The notes beneath the pieces are model-generated. The model was not told the origin of the DNA, did not search any database, and saw nothing but the letters and a program-made list of their open reading frames with translations. Shown piece after piece: positions 1 to 9,676 of a stretch of 64,000 nucleotides of DNA. Each line of letters starts with the position of its first letter. Position 1 is the first letter of the stretch. Source of the stretch: Massilia yuzhufengensis (GTDB taxonomy: Bacteria; Pseudomonadota; Gammaproteobacteria; Burkholderiales; Burkholderiaceae_D); contig NZ_FOLD01000009.1 of NCBI RefSeq assembly GCF_900112225.1, forward strand, positions 1-64,000, read 5' to 3'. A program made the position numbers and the translations under genes.

Positions 1-304
1 CGACCAGGCACACGCCGGTTGTGATAAGTCGCGGCTCCGTTACACTTCCCCCACCTGGCTCGATGATCATGGCCTGGACCTCCCTACCCTAAGACAGGAA
101 AAAACCGCAGGCGTTCTCCGCCGGCGAGCCGTTCGGGTCGTATTCAAGGCATTCTTGTTGTGGCTCGACCTGGGTGCAGGAAACTCGCTCATTTTGGGCA
201 GAGATGAGCAAAATTTGATAAGTTCCATAAGAACTGTAAAAACCCTATAATGGTTCGTTTCCCCCGCACGGTCGGGCGCGCTCGCGCCACCGCCTCGAAC
301 AAGA
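1..304. other. Upstream region without a recognised gene
   Basis: No convincing gene is seen here. One forward frame is open from the window edge to about position 250, but its translation is not recognisable and it may be chance or the tail of a gene cut by the window. The last 90 bases carry a candidate promoter for the downstream ABC transporter genes. Confidence 0.4.
223..251 (+). promoter_or_regulatory. Candidate sigma-70 promoter for the ABC exporter genes
   Basis: A perfect TATAAT lies at 246-251. The hexamer 17 nt upstream (TTCCAT at 223-228) is a weak -35 match. A TTGATA at 215-220 is closer to consensus but badly spaced. A transcript from here would have a leader of about 45 nt before the ABC ATPase start. 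Promoter activity is inferred from the -10 match only. Confidence 0.4.
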
Positions 305-1228
305 ATGACAGCGATCCAGATTAACAGCGTCGAGAAAAGCTACAAGGGCTTCAAGGCCCTCAAGGGCGTTTCCCTCAGCATCGAAGAGGGCGAATTCTTC
401 GGCCTCCTCGGTCCCAATGGCGCCGGCAAGACCACCCTCATTTCCACCATCGCGGGCCTGATCCGGCCCGATGTCGGCAGCGTGAAGATCCACGGCCACG
501 ACGTGGTGAGCGACTTCCGCGAAGCGCGCAAGCGCCTCGGCGTGGTGCCGCAGGAACTGGTGTTCGATCCCTTCTTCACGGTGCGCGAAACCCTTCGCCT
601 GCAGTCGGGCTACTACGGCATCAAGAACAACGACGCCTGGATCGACGAAGTGATGCACAACCTGGACCTCACCAACAAGGCCGACGTCAACATGCGCGCC
701 CTGTCGGGCGGCATGAAGCGCCGCGTGCTGGTGGCGCAGGCGCTGGTGCACAAGCCGCAGGTGATCGTGCTGGACGAGCCCACTGCCGGCGTCGACGTCG
801 AGCTGCGCCAGACCCTGTGGAAGTTCATCGCGCGCCTGAACCGCGAAGGCCATACGGTGGTGCTGACCACCCACTACCTGGAAGAAGCGCAGGCCATGTG
901 CCAGCGCGTCGCCATGCTGAAACTCGGCGAAGTGGTGGCGCTGGACACCATGGCTGCGCTGCTGCGCCGCGTGTCGGGCTCGCAGCTGGTGGTGCACCTG
1001 ACCAGCGGCGACCTGCCGCCGGAGCTGCGCCACCTGGTCTCGCACGATGAACACAACAATGGCAACAAATACACCTTGCGCGTGAACCACGTGAACGAAG
1101 TCGAACCGATCCTTGCGCGCATCCGCGAAAGCGGCGCCGTTGTCGACGACATGCAGCTGGAGCAGGCCGACCTGGAAGACATCTTCCTGCAGGTGGTCGG
1201 CGACAAACAGGTGGGAGGCCCGCAATGA
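305..1228 (+). CDS. ABC-2 type transporter ATP-binding protein (YadG-like)
   Basis: This is a cytoplasmic ATPase that powers an ABC-2 exporter with the permease encoded next to it. The 307-residue protein has a Walker A motif GPNGAGKTT at about residues 36-44, the ABC signature LSGGMKRR from about residue 133, a Walker B VIVLDEPT near 153-160 and the switch histidine in TTHYLEEAQ. Its length fits YadG/CcmA-like ATPases of the DrrA family. The stop overlaps the start of the permease gene by 4 nt (ATGA), so the two are probably translationally coupled. The exported substrate cannot be told from sequence. Confidence 0.93.
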   Translation: MTAIQINSVEKSYKGFKALKGVSLSIEEGEFFGLLGPNGAGKTTLISTIAGLIRPDVGSVKIHGHDVVSDFREARKRLGVVPQELVFDPFFTVRETLRLQSGYYGIKNNDAWIDEVMHNLDLTNKADVNMRALSGGMKRRVLVAQALVHKPQVIVLDEPTAGVDVELRQTLWKFIARLNREGHTVVLTTHYLEEAQAMCQRVAMLKLGEVVALDTMAALLRRVSGSQLVVHLTSGDLPPELRHLVSHDEHNNGNKYTLRVNHVNEVEPILARIRESGAVVDDMQLEQADLEDIFLQVVGDKQVGGPQ

Positions 1229-1992
1229 GCCTGTTCACCACGGGTTTCCGCACCCTGTTCTATAAAGAGTCGCTGCGCTTCTGGAAGGTGGCGACCCAGA
1301 CCGTCGCCGCGCCGATCGTCACCGCCATGCTCTACCTGCTGATCTTCGGCCATGTGCTCGACGGCCGCGTCGAGATGCTCGACGGCGTGAGCTACACCGC
1401 CTTCCTGATCCCGGGCCTGGTGATGATGAGCGTGCTGCAGAACGCCTTCGCCAACTCGTCGTCCTCGCTGATCCAGTCCAAGATCACCGGCAACCTGGTG
1501 TTCATCCTGCTGCCGCCGCTGTCGCACGCCGAGATCCTGTCGGCCTACGTCCTGGCTTCCGTGCTGCGCGGCGTCGTGGTGGGCTTCGGCGTGTTCGTCA
1601 TCACCGCCTGGTTCGCGCACCTGACGTTTGTCGCGCCGCTGTGGATCCTGGTGTTCGCCTTCCTGGGCGCGGCCATCCTGGGCACCATGGGCGTCATCGC
1701 CGGCATCTGGGCCGAGAAGTTCGACCAGCTGGCGGCGTTCCAGAACTTCCTGATCATGCCTGCCACCTTCCTGGCCGGCGTGTTCTACTCGATCCAGAAA
1801 CTGCCGCCGTTCTGGCTCGCAGTCTCGCATTTCAACCCGTTCTTTTATATGATTGACGGGTTCCGTTATGGATTCTTCGGCAAGTCCGACGTTTCGCCCT
1901 GGATGAGCCTGGCCATCGTGTCGGTGTTCTTCGCGGTGCTGACGGCCATTGCGGTGAACCTGCTCAAGCGCGGCTACAACCTGCGCCACTAA
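1225..1992 (+). CDS. ABC-2 type transporter permease (YadH-like)
   Basis: This 255-residue inner-membrane protein is the channel partner of the preceding ATPase. Hydrophobic segments are visible from about residue 25 to the C-terminus, in the six-helix pattern of ABC-2 permeases. The conserved FNPFFYMIDGFRYGFFG stretch near residues 205-220 is typical of the YadH/NodJ/DrrB group. It starts inside the ATPase stop codon. It is followed 18 nt later by the bolA-like gene, which suggests one transcript into murA and the his genes. The substrate is unknown. Confidence 0.92.
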   Translation: MSLFTTGFRTLFYKESLRFWKVATQTVAAPIVTAMLYLLIFGHVLDGRVEMLDGVSYTAFLIPGLVMMSVLQNAFANSSSSLIQSKITGNLVFILLPPLSHAEILSAYVLASVLRGVVVGFGVFVITAWFAHLTFVAPLWILVFAFLGAAILGTMGVIAGIWAEKFDQLAAFQNFLIMPATFLAGVFYSIQKLPPFWLAVSHFNPFFYMIDGFRYGFFGKSDVSPWMSLAIVSVFFAVLTAIAVNLLKRGYNLRH

Positions 1993-2010
1993 GAATCTAC
2001 TGGAGTTACC

Positions 2011-2247
2011 GTGACGACTACCCCTGAACTGATCCACAGCTACATCAGCAATGGCCTCGAATGCACCCACCTTCACGTCGAAGGCGACGGCCAGCATTTC
2101 ACCGCCATGATCGTGTCGCCAGCCTTTGCCGGCAAGCGCCCGATCCAGCGCCACCAGCTGGTGTACGCGGCACTGGGCGATCGCATGCGCGAGGAAATCC
2201 ACGCACTGTCGATGAAAACCCTCACTCCTGAAGAATACCGAGGCTAA
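2011..2247 (+). CDS. BolA/IbaG family protein
   Basis: This small 78-residue protein carries the BolA-family core [14 protein letters not shown]. The family pairs with monothiol glutaredoxins and takes part in Fe-S cluster handling or stress responses; in enterobacteria the member next to murA is IbaG. The start is GTG at 2011, preceded by TGGAG about 6 nt upstream; no ATG in frame fits. The stop lies 2 nt before the murA start. BolA next to murA is a common proteobacterial arrangement, which supports the assignment. Confidence 0.88.
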   Translation: MTTTPELIHSYISNGLECTHLHVEGDGQHFTAMIVSPAFAGKRPIQRHQLVYAALGDRMREEIHALSMKTLTPEEYRG

Positions 2248-2249
2248 TC

Positions 2250-3503
2250 ATGGACAAGCTCCAGATCGTTGGCGGCAAGCGCCTCAACGGCGAGATCCCG
2301 GTGTCGGGCGCGAAGAATGCGGCCCTGCCCATCCTGTGCGCCGGCCTGCTCACCGCAGGCGACCTCGAACTGTCGAACGTGCCGCGCCTGCACGACGTGC
2401 GCACCATCCTCAAGCTGCTCGCGCAGACCGGCCTGAAGGTCACCCAGGACGACGAGCGCGTCACCCTCAACGGCGCCAATATCGACACCCTGGAAGCGCC
2501 GTACGAACTGGTGAAGACCATGCGCGCCTCGATCCTGGTGCTGGGGCCCCTGCTGGCCCGCTTCGGGCAGGCCAAGGTCTCGCTGCCGGGCGGCTGCGCG
2601 ATCGGCTCGCGTCCGGTCGACCAGCACATCAAGGGCCTGCGCCAGATGGGCGCCGAGATCACGATCGAAGGCGGCTACATCCACGCCAGGTCCAACGGCA
2701 AGCTCAAGGGCGCGCGCATCCATACCGACATGATCACCGTCACCGGCACCGAGAACCTCTTGATGGCCGCGACCCTGGCCGAAGGCGAGACCGTGCTGGA
2801 AAACGCCGCGCGCGAGCCGGAAGTGACCGACCTGGCCAACCTCCTGGTGGCCATGGGCGCGAAGATCGAGGGCATCGGCACCGACCGCCTGGTGATCCAG
2901 GGCGTGGACGCCCTGCATGGCGCCAGGCACGCGGTGATCTCGGACCGCATCGAAGCGGCTACTTTCCTGTGCGCCGTGGCGGCCACCGGCGGCGACATCC
3001 TGCTGACGAATACCCGCACCGACATCTTCGACGTGGCGCTCGAGAAGCTGCGCGAAGTCGGCCTGCAGCTGGACCTGCAGGGCGACACCATCCGCGCCCG
3101 CATGGACGCCCGCCCTAACCCGGTATCCTTCCGCACCACCGAGTACCCGGGCTTCCCGACCGACATGCAGGCCCAGTTCATGGCCGTGAACACGATCGCG
3201 AACGGCCCGAGCAAGGTCACCGAGACGATCTTCGAAAACCGCTTCATGCACGTGCAGGAGATGAACCGCCTGGGCGCGCAGATCTCCACCGAAGGCAATA
3301 CCGCCTTCATCAAGGGCGTCGGCCGCCTGGTCGGCGCACCCGTGATGGCGACCGACCTGCGCGCCTCGGCTTCCCTGGTGATCGCCGGCATGGCCGCCGA
3401 AGGCACGACCCTGATCGACCGCATCTACCACCTCGACCGCGGCTACGACCGCATGGAAGTGAAGCTGTCGGCGGTGGGCGCCGACATTGTCCGCCTCAAG
3501 TAA
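2250..3503 (+). CDS. murA: UDP-N-acetylglucosamine 1-carboxyvinyltransferase
   Basis: MurA transfers enolpyruvate from PEP to UDP-GlcNAc, the first committed step of peptidoglycan synthesis, in the cytoplasm. The 417-residue protein has the normal family length and begins with the typical [29 protein letters not shown] strand. The loop [18 protein letters not shown] contains the catalytic cysteine, which is also the fosfomycin target. The [15 protein letters not shown] region near residue 295 is also characteristic. It is packed directly between the bolA-like gene and hisG with no gap, so it is probably co-transcribed with the his genes. Confidence 0.97.
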   Translation: MDKLQIVGGKRLNGEIPVSGAKNAALPILCAGLLTAGDLELSNVPRLHDVRTILKLLAQTGLKVTQDDERVTLNGANIDTLEAPYELVKTMRASILVLGPLLARFGQAKVSLPGGCAIGSRPVDQHIKGLRQMGAEITIEGGYIHARSNGKLKGARIHTDMITVTGTENLLMAATLAEGETVLENAAREPEVTDLANLLVAMGAKIEGIGTDRLVIQGVDALHGARHAVISDRIEAATFLCAVAATGGDILLTNTRTDIFDVALEKLREVGLQLDLQGDTIRARMDARPNPVSFRTTEYPGFPTDMQAQFMAVNTIANGPSKVTETIFENRFMHVQEMNRLGAQISTEGNTAFIKGVGRLVGAPVMATDLRASASLVIAGMAAEGTTLIDRIYHLDRGYDRMEVKLSAVGADIVRLK

Positions 3504-4178
3504 ATGACGACCATGAACCGCAACGGCGAGCCGGGCCTGATCCTGGCCCTGTCCAAGGGCCGCATTTTCGAAGACACCCTGCCGCTGCTCGAGGCGGCCG
3601 GGATCACCGTGCTTGAAAACCCGGAAACCTCGCGCAAGCTCATCCTGCCGACCAACGACCCCGGCGTGCGCGTGCTGATCGTGCGCGCCAGCGACGTCCC
3701 CACTTACGTCCAGCATGGCGCCGCCGATTTCGGCGTGGCCGGGCGCGACGTGCTGCTCGAGCATGGCGGCGAAGGCCTGTACCAGCCGATCGACCTGCGC
3801 ATCGCCTGCTGCCGCATGTCGGTGGCGGTGAACGCCGGCTTCGACTACGAGACGGCGGTGCGCCAGGGTGCGCGCCTGCGCGTGGCGACCAAGTTCGTCA
3901 ACACCGCGCGCGAGCACTTCGCCAGCAAGGGCGTGCACGTCGACCTGATCAAGCTGTACGGCTCGATGGAGCTGGCGCCGCTGGTCGGCCTGTCCGACGC
4001 CATCGTCGACGTCGTCTCCACCGGCGGCACCCTGCGTGCCAATAACCTGGTCGAAGTCGAAAAGATCATGGACATCTCCTCGCGCCTGGTGGTCAACCAG
4101 GCCGCGCTCAAGCTCAAGCGCGAGCGCCTGCAACCGATTCTCGACGCCTTCCAACAAGCGTCGCAACAACAAGGCTGA
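3504..4178 (+). CDS. hisG: ATP phosphoribosyltransferase, short catalytic form
   Basis: HisG condenses ATP and PRPP, the first and feedback-controlled step of histidine synthesis. At 224 residues this is the short form, which lacks the C-terminal regulatory domain of the roughly 300-residue form. The fingerprint [21 protein letters not shown] near residues 160-180 is the PRPP-binding region. Short HisG enzymes work with HisZ, which is not in this window; in betaproteobacteria hisZ is usually elsewhere. The start ATG directly abuts the murA stop codon. Confidence 0.96.
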   Translation: MTTMNRNGEPGLILALSKGRIFEDTLPLLEAAGITVLENPETSRKLILPTNDPGVRVLIVRASDVPTYVQHGAADFGVAGRDVLLEHGGEGLYQPIDLRIACCRMSVAVNAGFDYETAVRQGARLRVATKFVNTAREHFASKGVHVDLIKLYGSMELAPLVGLSDAIVDVVSTGGTLRANNLVEVEKIMDISSRLVVNQAALKLKRERLQPILDAFQQASQQQG

Positions 4179-4181
4179 CCC

Positions 4182-5501
4182 ATGGCAGTACAGATCCGCA
4201 AGCTCGATTCCACCGCTCCCGATTTCACCCAGACGCTGGATGCCTTGCTGGCGTTCGAGGCGGAAACCGATGACGCCATCGAGTCGGCGGTTGCCAGGAT
4301 CCTGGCGGACGTGAAGAAGCGCGGCGACGCGGCTGTACTGGAATACACCAACACCTTCGACCGCATCCCGAACGGCGGCGCAGCCTCGATGGCCGCGTTC
4401 GACGTGGGCCAGGCCGAACTCGACGCCGCGCTGGCCGCGCTGCCCGACGCCCAGCGCGACGCGCTGCGCGTCGCCGCCGAACGCATCCGCGTGTTCCACG
4501 AGCGCCAGAAGCAGGAACTGAACGGCTTTACTTTTACCGAGCCTGACGGCACCGTGCTGGGCCAGCGCGTGACGCCGCTCGACCGCGTCGGCATCTATGT
4601 CCCGGGCGGCAAGGCGGCCTATCCGTCCTCGGTGCTGATGAACGCGATTCCGGCCAAGGTCGCGGGGGTGCAGGAAATCGTCATGGTGGTGCCGACACCA
4701 AGCGGCGTGAAGAACCAGATGGTGCTGGCGGCCGCCTCGATTGCCGGCGTCACCCGCGTGATCACCATCGGCGGCGCCCAGGCGGTCGGGGCGCTGGCCT
4801 ATGGCACGGAGAGCATTCCCGCGGTGGACAAGATCGTCGGCCCGGGCAACGCCTATGTCGCCGCCGCCAAGCGCCGCGTGTTCGGTACCGTGGGCATCGA
4901 CATGATCGCCGGCCCGTCGGAAATCCTGGTGCTGTGCGACGGCACCACCGACCCGGACTGGGTGGCGATGGACCTGTTCTCGCAGGCCGAGCACGACGAA
5001 CTGGCCCAGGCCATCCTGCTGTGCCCTGACGCCGACTACATCGCGCGCGTCGAGGAAAGCATCCACAAGCTGCTGCCGACCATGCCGCGCGCCGCCACCA
5101 TCACCACTTCGCTGACCGACCGTGGCGCCCTGGTGAAGGTGCGCGACATGGAGGAGGCCTGCACCATCGCCAACGCCATCGCCGCCGAGCACCTGGAGAT
5201 CTCGGCCGAAGAGCCCTTGAAATGGGCCGACCGGATCCGCCACGCGGGCGCGATGTTCCTGGGCCGCTTCTCGTCCGAGTCGCTGGGCGACTACTGCTGC
5301 GGCCCGAACCACGTGCTGCCGACTTCGCGCACCGCGCGTTTCTCGTCGCCCTTGGGCGTGTACGACTTCCAGAAACGCTCGTCCATCATCCAGGTGAGCG
5401 AAGCCGGCGCGCAAACGCTGGGCAAGGTGGCGGCCACGCTGGCCTACGGCGAAGGCCTGCAGGCCCACGCCCGCAGCGCCGAACTGCGATTGAAGTCATG
5501 A
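4182..5501 (+). CDS. hisD: Histidinol dehydrogenase
   Basis: HisD oxidises L-histidinol to L-histidine in two NAD-dependent steps and needs zinc. The 439-residue protein has normal length. Family hallmarks are [24 protein letters not shown] near residues 140-160, the [12 protein letters not shown] segment, [11 protein letters not shown], and [13 protein letters not shown], which contains the metal and catalytic histidine region. It lies 3 nt after hisG. Its TGA stop overlaps the methyltransferase start (ATGA), so the following gene is likely translationally coupled to it. Confidence 0.97.
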   Translation: MAVQIRKLDSTAPDFTQTLDALLAFEAETDDAIESAVARILADVKKRGDAAVLEYTNTFDRIPNGGAASMAAFDVGQAELDAALAALPDAQRDALRVAAERIRVFHERQKQELNGFTFTEPDGTVLGQRVTPLDRVGIYVPGGKAAYPSSVLMNAIPAKVAGVQEIVMVVPTPSGVKNQMVLAAASIAGVTRVITIGGAQAVGALAYGTESIPAVDKIVGPGNAYVAAAKRRVFGTVGIDMIAGPSEILVLCDGTTDPDWVAMDLFSQAEHDELAQAILLCPDADYIARVEESIHKLLPTMPRAATITTSLTDRGALVKVRDMEEACTIANAIAAEHLEISAEEPLKWADRIRHAGAMFLGRFSSESLGDYCCGPNHVLPTSRTARFSSPLGVYDFQKRSSIIQVSEAGAQTLGKVAATLAYGEGLQAHARSAELRLKS

Positions 5502-6328
5502 GCAGCTGGGTCGACCAGGTGTTCTGCGAGGATGCGCTGGCCGGCATGGCGCGCATCCCGGACGCATCCGTCGACCTGATCCTCACCGATCCGCCCTACA
5601 ACCTGGGCAAGGACTACGGCAACGCCTCGGACCAGCAGAGCGTCGAGGCCTACCTGGCCTGGACCGAGCAGTGGATCGACGCCGTGCTGCCCAAGCTCAA
5701 GCCCAACGGCAGCCTGTACATCTTCCTCACCTGGCGCTTCGCGCCGGAGATCTTCGTGATGCTGAAAAAACGCATGGCGATGATGAACGAGATCATCTGG
5801 GATCGCCGCGTGCCGTCGATGGGCGGCAGCGTGCGCAGCTTTTCGTCGGTGCACGACACCATCGGTTTTTTTGTGAACCGCAAGGACTACTACTTCGACC
5901 TCGATGCGGTGCGCATTCCCTACGACGCCGAGACCAAGAAGGCGCGCTCGCGCTCGATCTTCATCGGCGCCAAGTGGCTGGAAGTGGGCTACAACCCGAA
6001 GGATGTGTGGAGCGTGTCGCGCCTGCACCGCGAGCACCCGGAGCGCGCCGACCACCCGACCCAGAAACCGGTCGAGATCATCGAGCGCATGGTCAAGGCG
6101 TCCTGCCCGCCGGGCGGCGTGGTGTTCGATCCATTCATGGGCAGCGGCACCACGGCGATCGCCGCGCGCCAGGCCGGACGTCATTTCACCGGCTTCGAAC
6201 TGAACCCCGCCTACTGCGACATCATCCGCGCGCGCCTGGCCGCGCCCGAGGTGCCGCTGGCCGGAAAGATCATCAAGAAACGCAAGAGCGCCGCGAAGCG
6301 TGCGCCCGTCAACGAGGAAACCGCATGA
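5498..6328 (+). CDS. Solitary beta-class DNA methyltransferase (adenine N6 or cytosine N4)
   Basis: This 276-residue enzyme has the catalytic DPPY motif at residues 31-34, the HPTQKP segment near 187, and the AdoMet-binding [10 protein letters not shown] at about 210-219. DPPY before FxGxG is the beta-class order, as in CcrM and YhdJ. It has no CcrM-type C-terminal extension; instead it ends in a lysine/arginine-rich tail. The start is the ATG overlapping the hisD stop; longer frames upstream are just hisD read in another frame. Its stop overlaps the hisC start in the same way. No restriction endonuclease gene is nearby. Target sequence and role are unknown; coupling to his expression is inferred from the overlaps. 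Confidence 0.9.
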   Translation: MSSWVDQVFCEDALAGMARIPDASVDLILTDPPYNLGKDYGNASDQQSVEAYLAWTEQWIDAVLPKLKPNGSLYIFLTWRFAPEIFVMLKKRMAMMNEIIWDRRVPSMGGSVRSFSSVHDTIGFFVNRKDYYFDLDAVRIPYDAETKKARSRSIFIGAKWLEVGYNPKDVWSVSRLHREHPERADHPTQKPVEIIERMVKASCPPGGVVFDPFMGSGTTAIAARQAGRHFTGFELNPAYCDIIRARLAAPEVPLAGKIIKKRKSAAKRAPVNEETA

Positions 6329-7413
6329 GCTCCATTGACAAGCTGGTCGAGAACACCATCCGTGAAGACATCCGCGCCATCGCCAGCTATCACGTGCCCG
6401 ATGCGAGAGGCTACATCAAGCTCGACGCCATGGAGAACCCGTACGCGCTGCCGGAGCACTTGCGCGCCGACCTGGGCCAGCGCCTGGCCGACGCCGCGCT
6501 GAACCGCTATCCGGTGCCGTCCTACGCGACGCTCAAGGCGAAGATCTGCGCCAGCCTGGGCGTGCCGGCCGGCTACGACGTCTTGCTGGGCAACGGTTCG
6601 GACGAACTGATCTCGATCATGGCCACGGCCGTCGCCCAGCAGGGACGGCGCGCCGTGATCATGGCGCCGACCCCCGCCTTCATCATGTTCTCGCGCTCGG
6701 CCCAGTTCGCGGGCGCAGACTTCGTCGGGGTGCCGGTGAAGGCCGACTTCTCGCTCGACCTGGATGCCATGCTGGCCGCCATTGCGCAGCACCAGCCCGC
6801 GCTGGTATTCCTGGCCTACCCCAACAACCCGACCGGCAACCTGTTCGACGCCGGCGCCATGGAAGCCATCATCGGCGCGCTGGGCGAGACCGGCATTGCG
6901 GTCGTGGACGAGGCCTACCAGCCCTTCGCGCGCCAGAGCTTCATGGGCCGCCTGCCGGAATTCCCGAACCTGGTCGTGATGCGCACCCTGTCCAAGCTGG
7001 GCCTGGCCGGCATCCGCCTTGGGTACCTGTCGGGCGACGCGAAACTGCTGGAACAGTTCGAGAAGGTGCGCCCGCCCTACAACGTCAATGTGCTGACCCA
7101 GGTCGCGGCCGAGTTCGCGCTCGAGCATCTCGACGTGCTCGACCAGCAGGCCGGCCTGCTGAACGCCGAGCGCAGCCGCCTGGCGGCCGAACTGGCGGCG
7201 CTGCCGGGGGTCGAAGTGTTTCCATCGGCCGCGAATTTCATCTCGATGCGCGTGCCCGACGGCGAGCGGACGGTGGCAGAACTGCGCAGCAAGAAGGTGC
7301 TTATCAAAAATTTGAGTAAAATGGACAAGATGCTGGTGAACTGCATCCGCGTCACCGTCAGCACGCCCGAAGAAAACACCGCATTCCTGAATGCCCTGAA
7401 AGCGTCCCTATAA
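6325..7413 (+). CDS. hisC: Histidinol-phosphate aminotransferase
   Basis: HisC is a PLP enzyme that converts imidazole-acetol phosphate to histidinol phosphate with glutamate as donor. The 362-residue protein belongs to fold type I aminotransferases. Visible hallmarks are GNGSDELI, the YPNNPTGN loop, VVDEAYQPF, and the PLP-lysine segment MRTLSKLGLAGIRLGY. The start ATG overlaps the methyltransferase stop by 4 nt. The longer open frame reaching back to 5671 is the methyltransferase region out of frame. It is followed 45 nt later by hisB. Confidence 0.96.
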   Translation: MSSIDKLVENTIREDIRAIASYHVPDARGYIKLDAMENPYALPEHLRADLGQRLADAALNRYPVPSYATLKAKICASLGVPAGYDVLLGNGSDELISIMATAVAQQGRRAVIMAPTPAFIMFSRSAQFAGADFVGVPVKADFSLDLDAMLAAIAQHQPALVFLAYPNNPTGNLFDAGAMEAIIGALGETGIAVVDEAYQPFARQSFMGRLPEFPNLVVMRTLSKLGLAGIRLGYLSGDAKLLEQFEKVRPPYNVNVLTQVAAEFALEHLDVLDQQAGLLNAERSRLAAELAALPGVEVFPSAANFISMRVPDGERTVAELRSKKVLIKNLSKMDKMLVNCIRVTVSTPEENTAFLNALKASL

Positions 7414-7458
7414 AAGCGGCTTCCTCCCCCCGGAGGCGGCCTGGAAGAGCAACCAGCA

Positions 7459-8049
7459 ATGACCCGCACCGCTGAAATCACGCGCAACACCAACGAGACG
7501 CAGATCCGCGTCGCGATCAACCTCGACGGCACCGGCCTGCAGAAGCTCAATACCGGCGTGCCCTTCCTCGACCACATGCTCGACCAGATCGCGCGCCACG
7601 GCATGTTCGACCTCGAAGTCGACGCCGTGGGCGACCTGCACATCGACGCCCACCATACCGTCGAGGATACCGGCATCACCCTGGGCATGGCGATCGCCAA
7701 GGCCGTGGGCGACAAGAAGGGCATGACCCGCTACGGCCATTCCTACGTGCCGCTGGACGAAGCGCTGTCGCGCGTGGTCATCGATTTCTCGGGCCGCCCG
7801 GGCCTGGAAATGCACATCCACTGGACCCGCGCCATGATCGGCACCTTCGATGTCGACCTGACCGGCGAATTCTTCCGCGGTTTCGTGAACCACGCCGGCG
7901 TGACCCTGCACATCGACAACCTGCGCGGCGTGAACGCCCACCACCAATGCGAGACCGTGTTCAAGGCCTTCGGGCGCGCGCTGCGCATGGCGACCACGCT
8001 CGACGAGCGCGCCGCCGGCATCATTCCTTCGACCAAAGGCAGCCTGTAA
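7459..8049 (+). CDS. hisB: Imidazoleglycerol-phosphate dehydratase
   Basis: This 196-residue protein is the monofunctional dehydratase, without the fused histidinol-phosphatase domain of enterobacterial HisB. The metal-binding motifs are visible: [28 protein letters not shown] and [18 protein letters not shown]. The histidinol phosphatase needed to complete the pathway is not in this window. The gene sits in order between hisC and hisH. Confidence 0.97.
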   Translation: MTRTAEITRNTNETQIRVAINLDGTGLQKLNTGVPFLDHMLDQIARHGMFDLEVDAVGDLHIDAHHTVEDTGITLGMAIAKAVGDKKGMTRYGHSYVPLDEALSRVVIDFSGRPGLEMHIHWTRAMIGTFDVDLTGEFFRGFVNHAGVTLHIDNLRGVNAHHQCETVFKAFGRALRMATTLDERAAGIIPSTKGSL

Positions 8050-8059
8050 GCGAGCCACT

Positions 8060-8701
8060 ATGACGAACAAGATTGTGGTGGTGGATGGCCTGGGCAACCT
8101 GCGCTCGGTGGCGCAAGCGCTGCGCGCTGCCGCGCCCGAAGCAGACATCCTGGTGTCCAGCAAGGCGGCCGACATCGACGCCGCCGACCGCGTGGTGTTG
8201 CCGGGCCAGGGCGCGATGCGCGACTGCATGCGCAGCCTGCGCGAATCCGGCGCCGAGGAAGCCCTGCTGCGCGCCGTGAAAAGCCGCCCGGTGATGGGCG
8301 TGTGCGTGGGCGAGCAGATGCTGTTCGATTCCAGCGAAGAGAACGAGGGCACGCCGGGCCTGGGCCTGTTGCCGGGCAAGGTGGTGCGCTTCCAGCTGGA
8401 CGGCAAGCTGCAGGCCGACGGCTCGCGCTTCAAGGTGCCGCAGATGGGCTGGAACCGCGTGCGCCAGACCCGTGCCCACCCGCTGTGGGAAGGCGTGGAC
8501 GACGACGCCTGGTTCTACTTCGTGCACAGCTACTACGCCGCGCCAAGCGAGGCCAATGACACCATCGGCGAAGCCGACTTCGGCGGCGCCTACACCTGCG
8601 CGGTCGCCCGCGACAACCTGGTGGCCACCCAGTTCCACCCAGAGAAAAGCGCCGCCGCCGGGCTGCGCCTGTACCGCAATTTCGTCCACTGGAATCCGTG
8701 A
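8060..8701 (+). CDS. hisH: Imidazole glycerol phosphate synthase, glutaminase subunit
   Basis: HisH hydrolyses glutamine and channels ammonia to HisF. The 213-residue class I glutamine amidotransferase has its nucleophilic cysteine in [10 protein letters not shown] (about residues 78-87). Its catalytic His-Glu pair lies in ATQFHPEKS near the C-terminus. The oxyanion-strand and FVHSYYA segments are also visible. The start is ATG at 8060, about 10 nt after the hisB stop. HisA follows after a 40-nt gap and HisF about 1 kb on. Confidence 0.96.
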   Translation: MTNKIVVVDGLGNLRSVAQALRAAAPEADILVSSKAADIDAADRVVLPGQGAMRDCMRSLRESGAEEALLRAVKSRPVMGVCVGEQMLFDSSEENEGTPGLGLLPGKVVRFQLDGKLQADGSRFKVPQMGWNRVRQTRAHPLWEGVDDDAWFYFVHSYYAAPSEANDTIGEADFGGAYTCAVARDNLVATQFHPEKSAAAGLRLYRNFVHWNP

Positions 8702-8741
8702 CGTTCCGCGTTCTCCCACCCCCAACCAACCGACAACGACC

Positions 8742-9518
8742 ATGCTCTTGATCCCCGCCATCGACCTGAAAGACGGTCACTGCGTTCGCCTGAAACAGGG
8801 CGACATGGAACTGGCCACCGTGTTTTCCGAAGACCCCGCCGAGATGGCGCTGCACTGGCTGAAAAAGGGCGCGCGCCGGCTGCACCTGGTCGACCTGAAC
8901 GGCGCGTTCGCGGGCAAGCCGAAGAACGAGTCGGCGGTCAAGTCCATCCTGCAGGTGGTGCAGGAATACGCCGAAGACAATGGCATCGACGAGATCCCCG
9001 TGCAGCTGGGCGGCGGCATCCGCGACCTCGACACCATCGAGCGCTACCTCGACGACGGCATCACCTACATCATCGTCGGCACCGCCGCGGTGAAGAACCC
9101 CGGCTTCCTGCACGACGCCTGCGGCGCCTTCCCGGGCGCGATCATCGTCGGCCTGGACGCCAAGGACGGCAAGGTCGCCACCGACGGCTGGAGCAAGATG
9201 TCGGGCCACGAGGTCATCGACCTGGCCAAGAAATTCGAAGGCTACGGCGTGGAATCGATCGTCTACACCGACATCGGCCGCGACGGCATGATGGGCGGCG
9301 TGAACATCGAGGCCACCGTCAAGCTGGCCCAGGCCGTGCGCATCCCGATCATCGCCTCGGGCGGCGTGCACGTGCTGGCTGATGTTGAGGCGCTGTGCGC
9401 GGTGCAGGACGAGGGTATCGAAGGGGTCATCTGCGGGCGCTCGATCTATGAAGGGACGCTGGACCTGACGACGGCGCAGGAGCGGGCGGATGAATTGACG
9501 GAAGGGGCGCAGGCGTAA
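8742..9518 (+). CDS. hisA: Phosphoribosylformimino-5-aminoimidazole carboxamide ribotide isomerase
   Basis: HisA is a TIM-barrel isomerase catalysing the Amadori rearrangement of ProFAR to PRFAR. The start chosen is ATG 8742, giving 258 residues that begin [20 protein letters not shown], the conserved N-terminus with the first catalytic aspartate. The second half-barrel motif [15 protein letters not shown] carries the other catalytic aspartate, and [11 protein letters not shown] is the phosphate-binding loop. An open frame extends upstream into hisH but reads that gene out of frame. Confidence 0.96.
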   Translation: MLLIPAIDLKDGHCVRLKQGDMELATVFSEDPAEMALHWLKKGARRLHLVDLNGAFAGKPKNESAVKSILQVVQEYAEDNGIDEIPVQLGGGIRDLDTIERYLDDGITYIIVGTAAVKNPGFLHDACGAFPGAIIVGLDAKDGKVATDGWSKMSGHEVIDLAKKFEGYGVESIVYTDIGRDGMMGGVNIEATVKLAQAVRIPIIASGGVHVLADVEALCAVQDEGIEGVICGRSIYEGTLDLTTAQERADELTEGAQA

Positions 9519-9547
9519 AAGCGCTTGGTACCACCAGCCCCAAGACC

Positions 9548-9633
9548 GTCGTTCCGGCGCAGGCCGGAACCCAAGTTTTGTATGCGTTCCGACTGCTCAC
9601 GCAAAATTGGGTCCCGGCCTTCGCCGGGACGAC
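9548..9633. repeat. REP-like inverted repeat pair between hisA and hisF
   Basis: Two copies of a roughly 31-nt unit lie head to head at 9548-9579 and 9603-9633. Each contains an internal CCGG-rich palindrome (TTCCGGCGCAGGCCGGAA in the first, TCCCGGCCTTCGCCGGGA in the second) followed by a CCCAA-type tail. A related pair sits at 46643-46760 in the opposite arrangement. The pattern matches dispersed REP/BIME-type extragenic repeats. It lies in the only long gap inside the his operon, so it may form RNA hairpins that affect downstream message. Confidence 0.75.
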
Positions 9634-9676
9634 GTTCATCGGCTAACGATGGTATTTGGCTAACGCTGGAATTCTT

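Noticed and set aside
2..250. Possible C-terminal fragment of a gene before the ABC ATPase
   Set aside because: The frame is open, but the translation is not recognisable and no start is in the window.
2244..5468. 1074-residue reverse-strand frame across murA-hisG-hisD
   Set aside because: It is rich in His, Arg, Gly and Ala and reads opposite to three clear genes with known motifs; it is a high-GC shadow frame.
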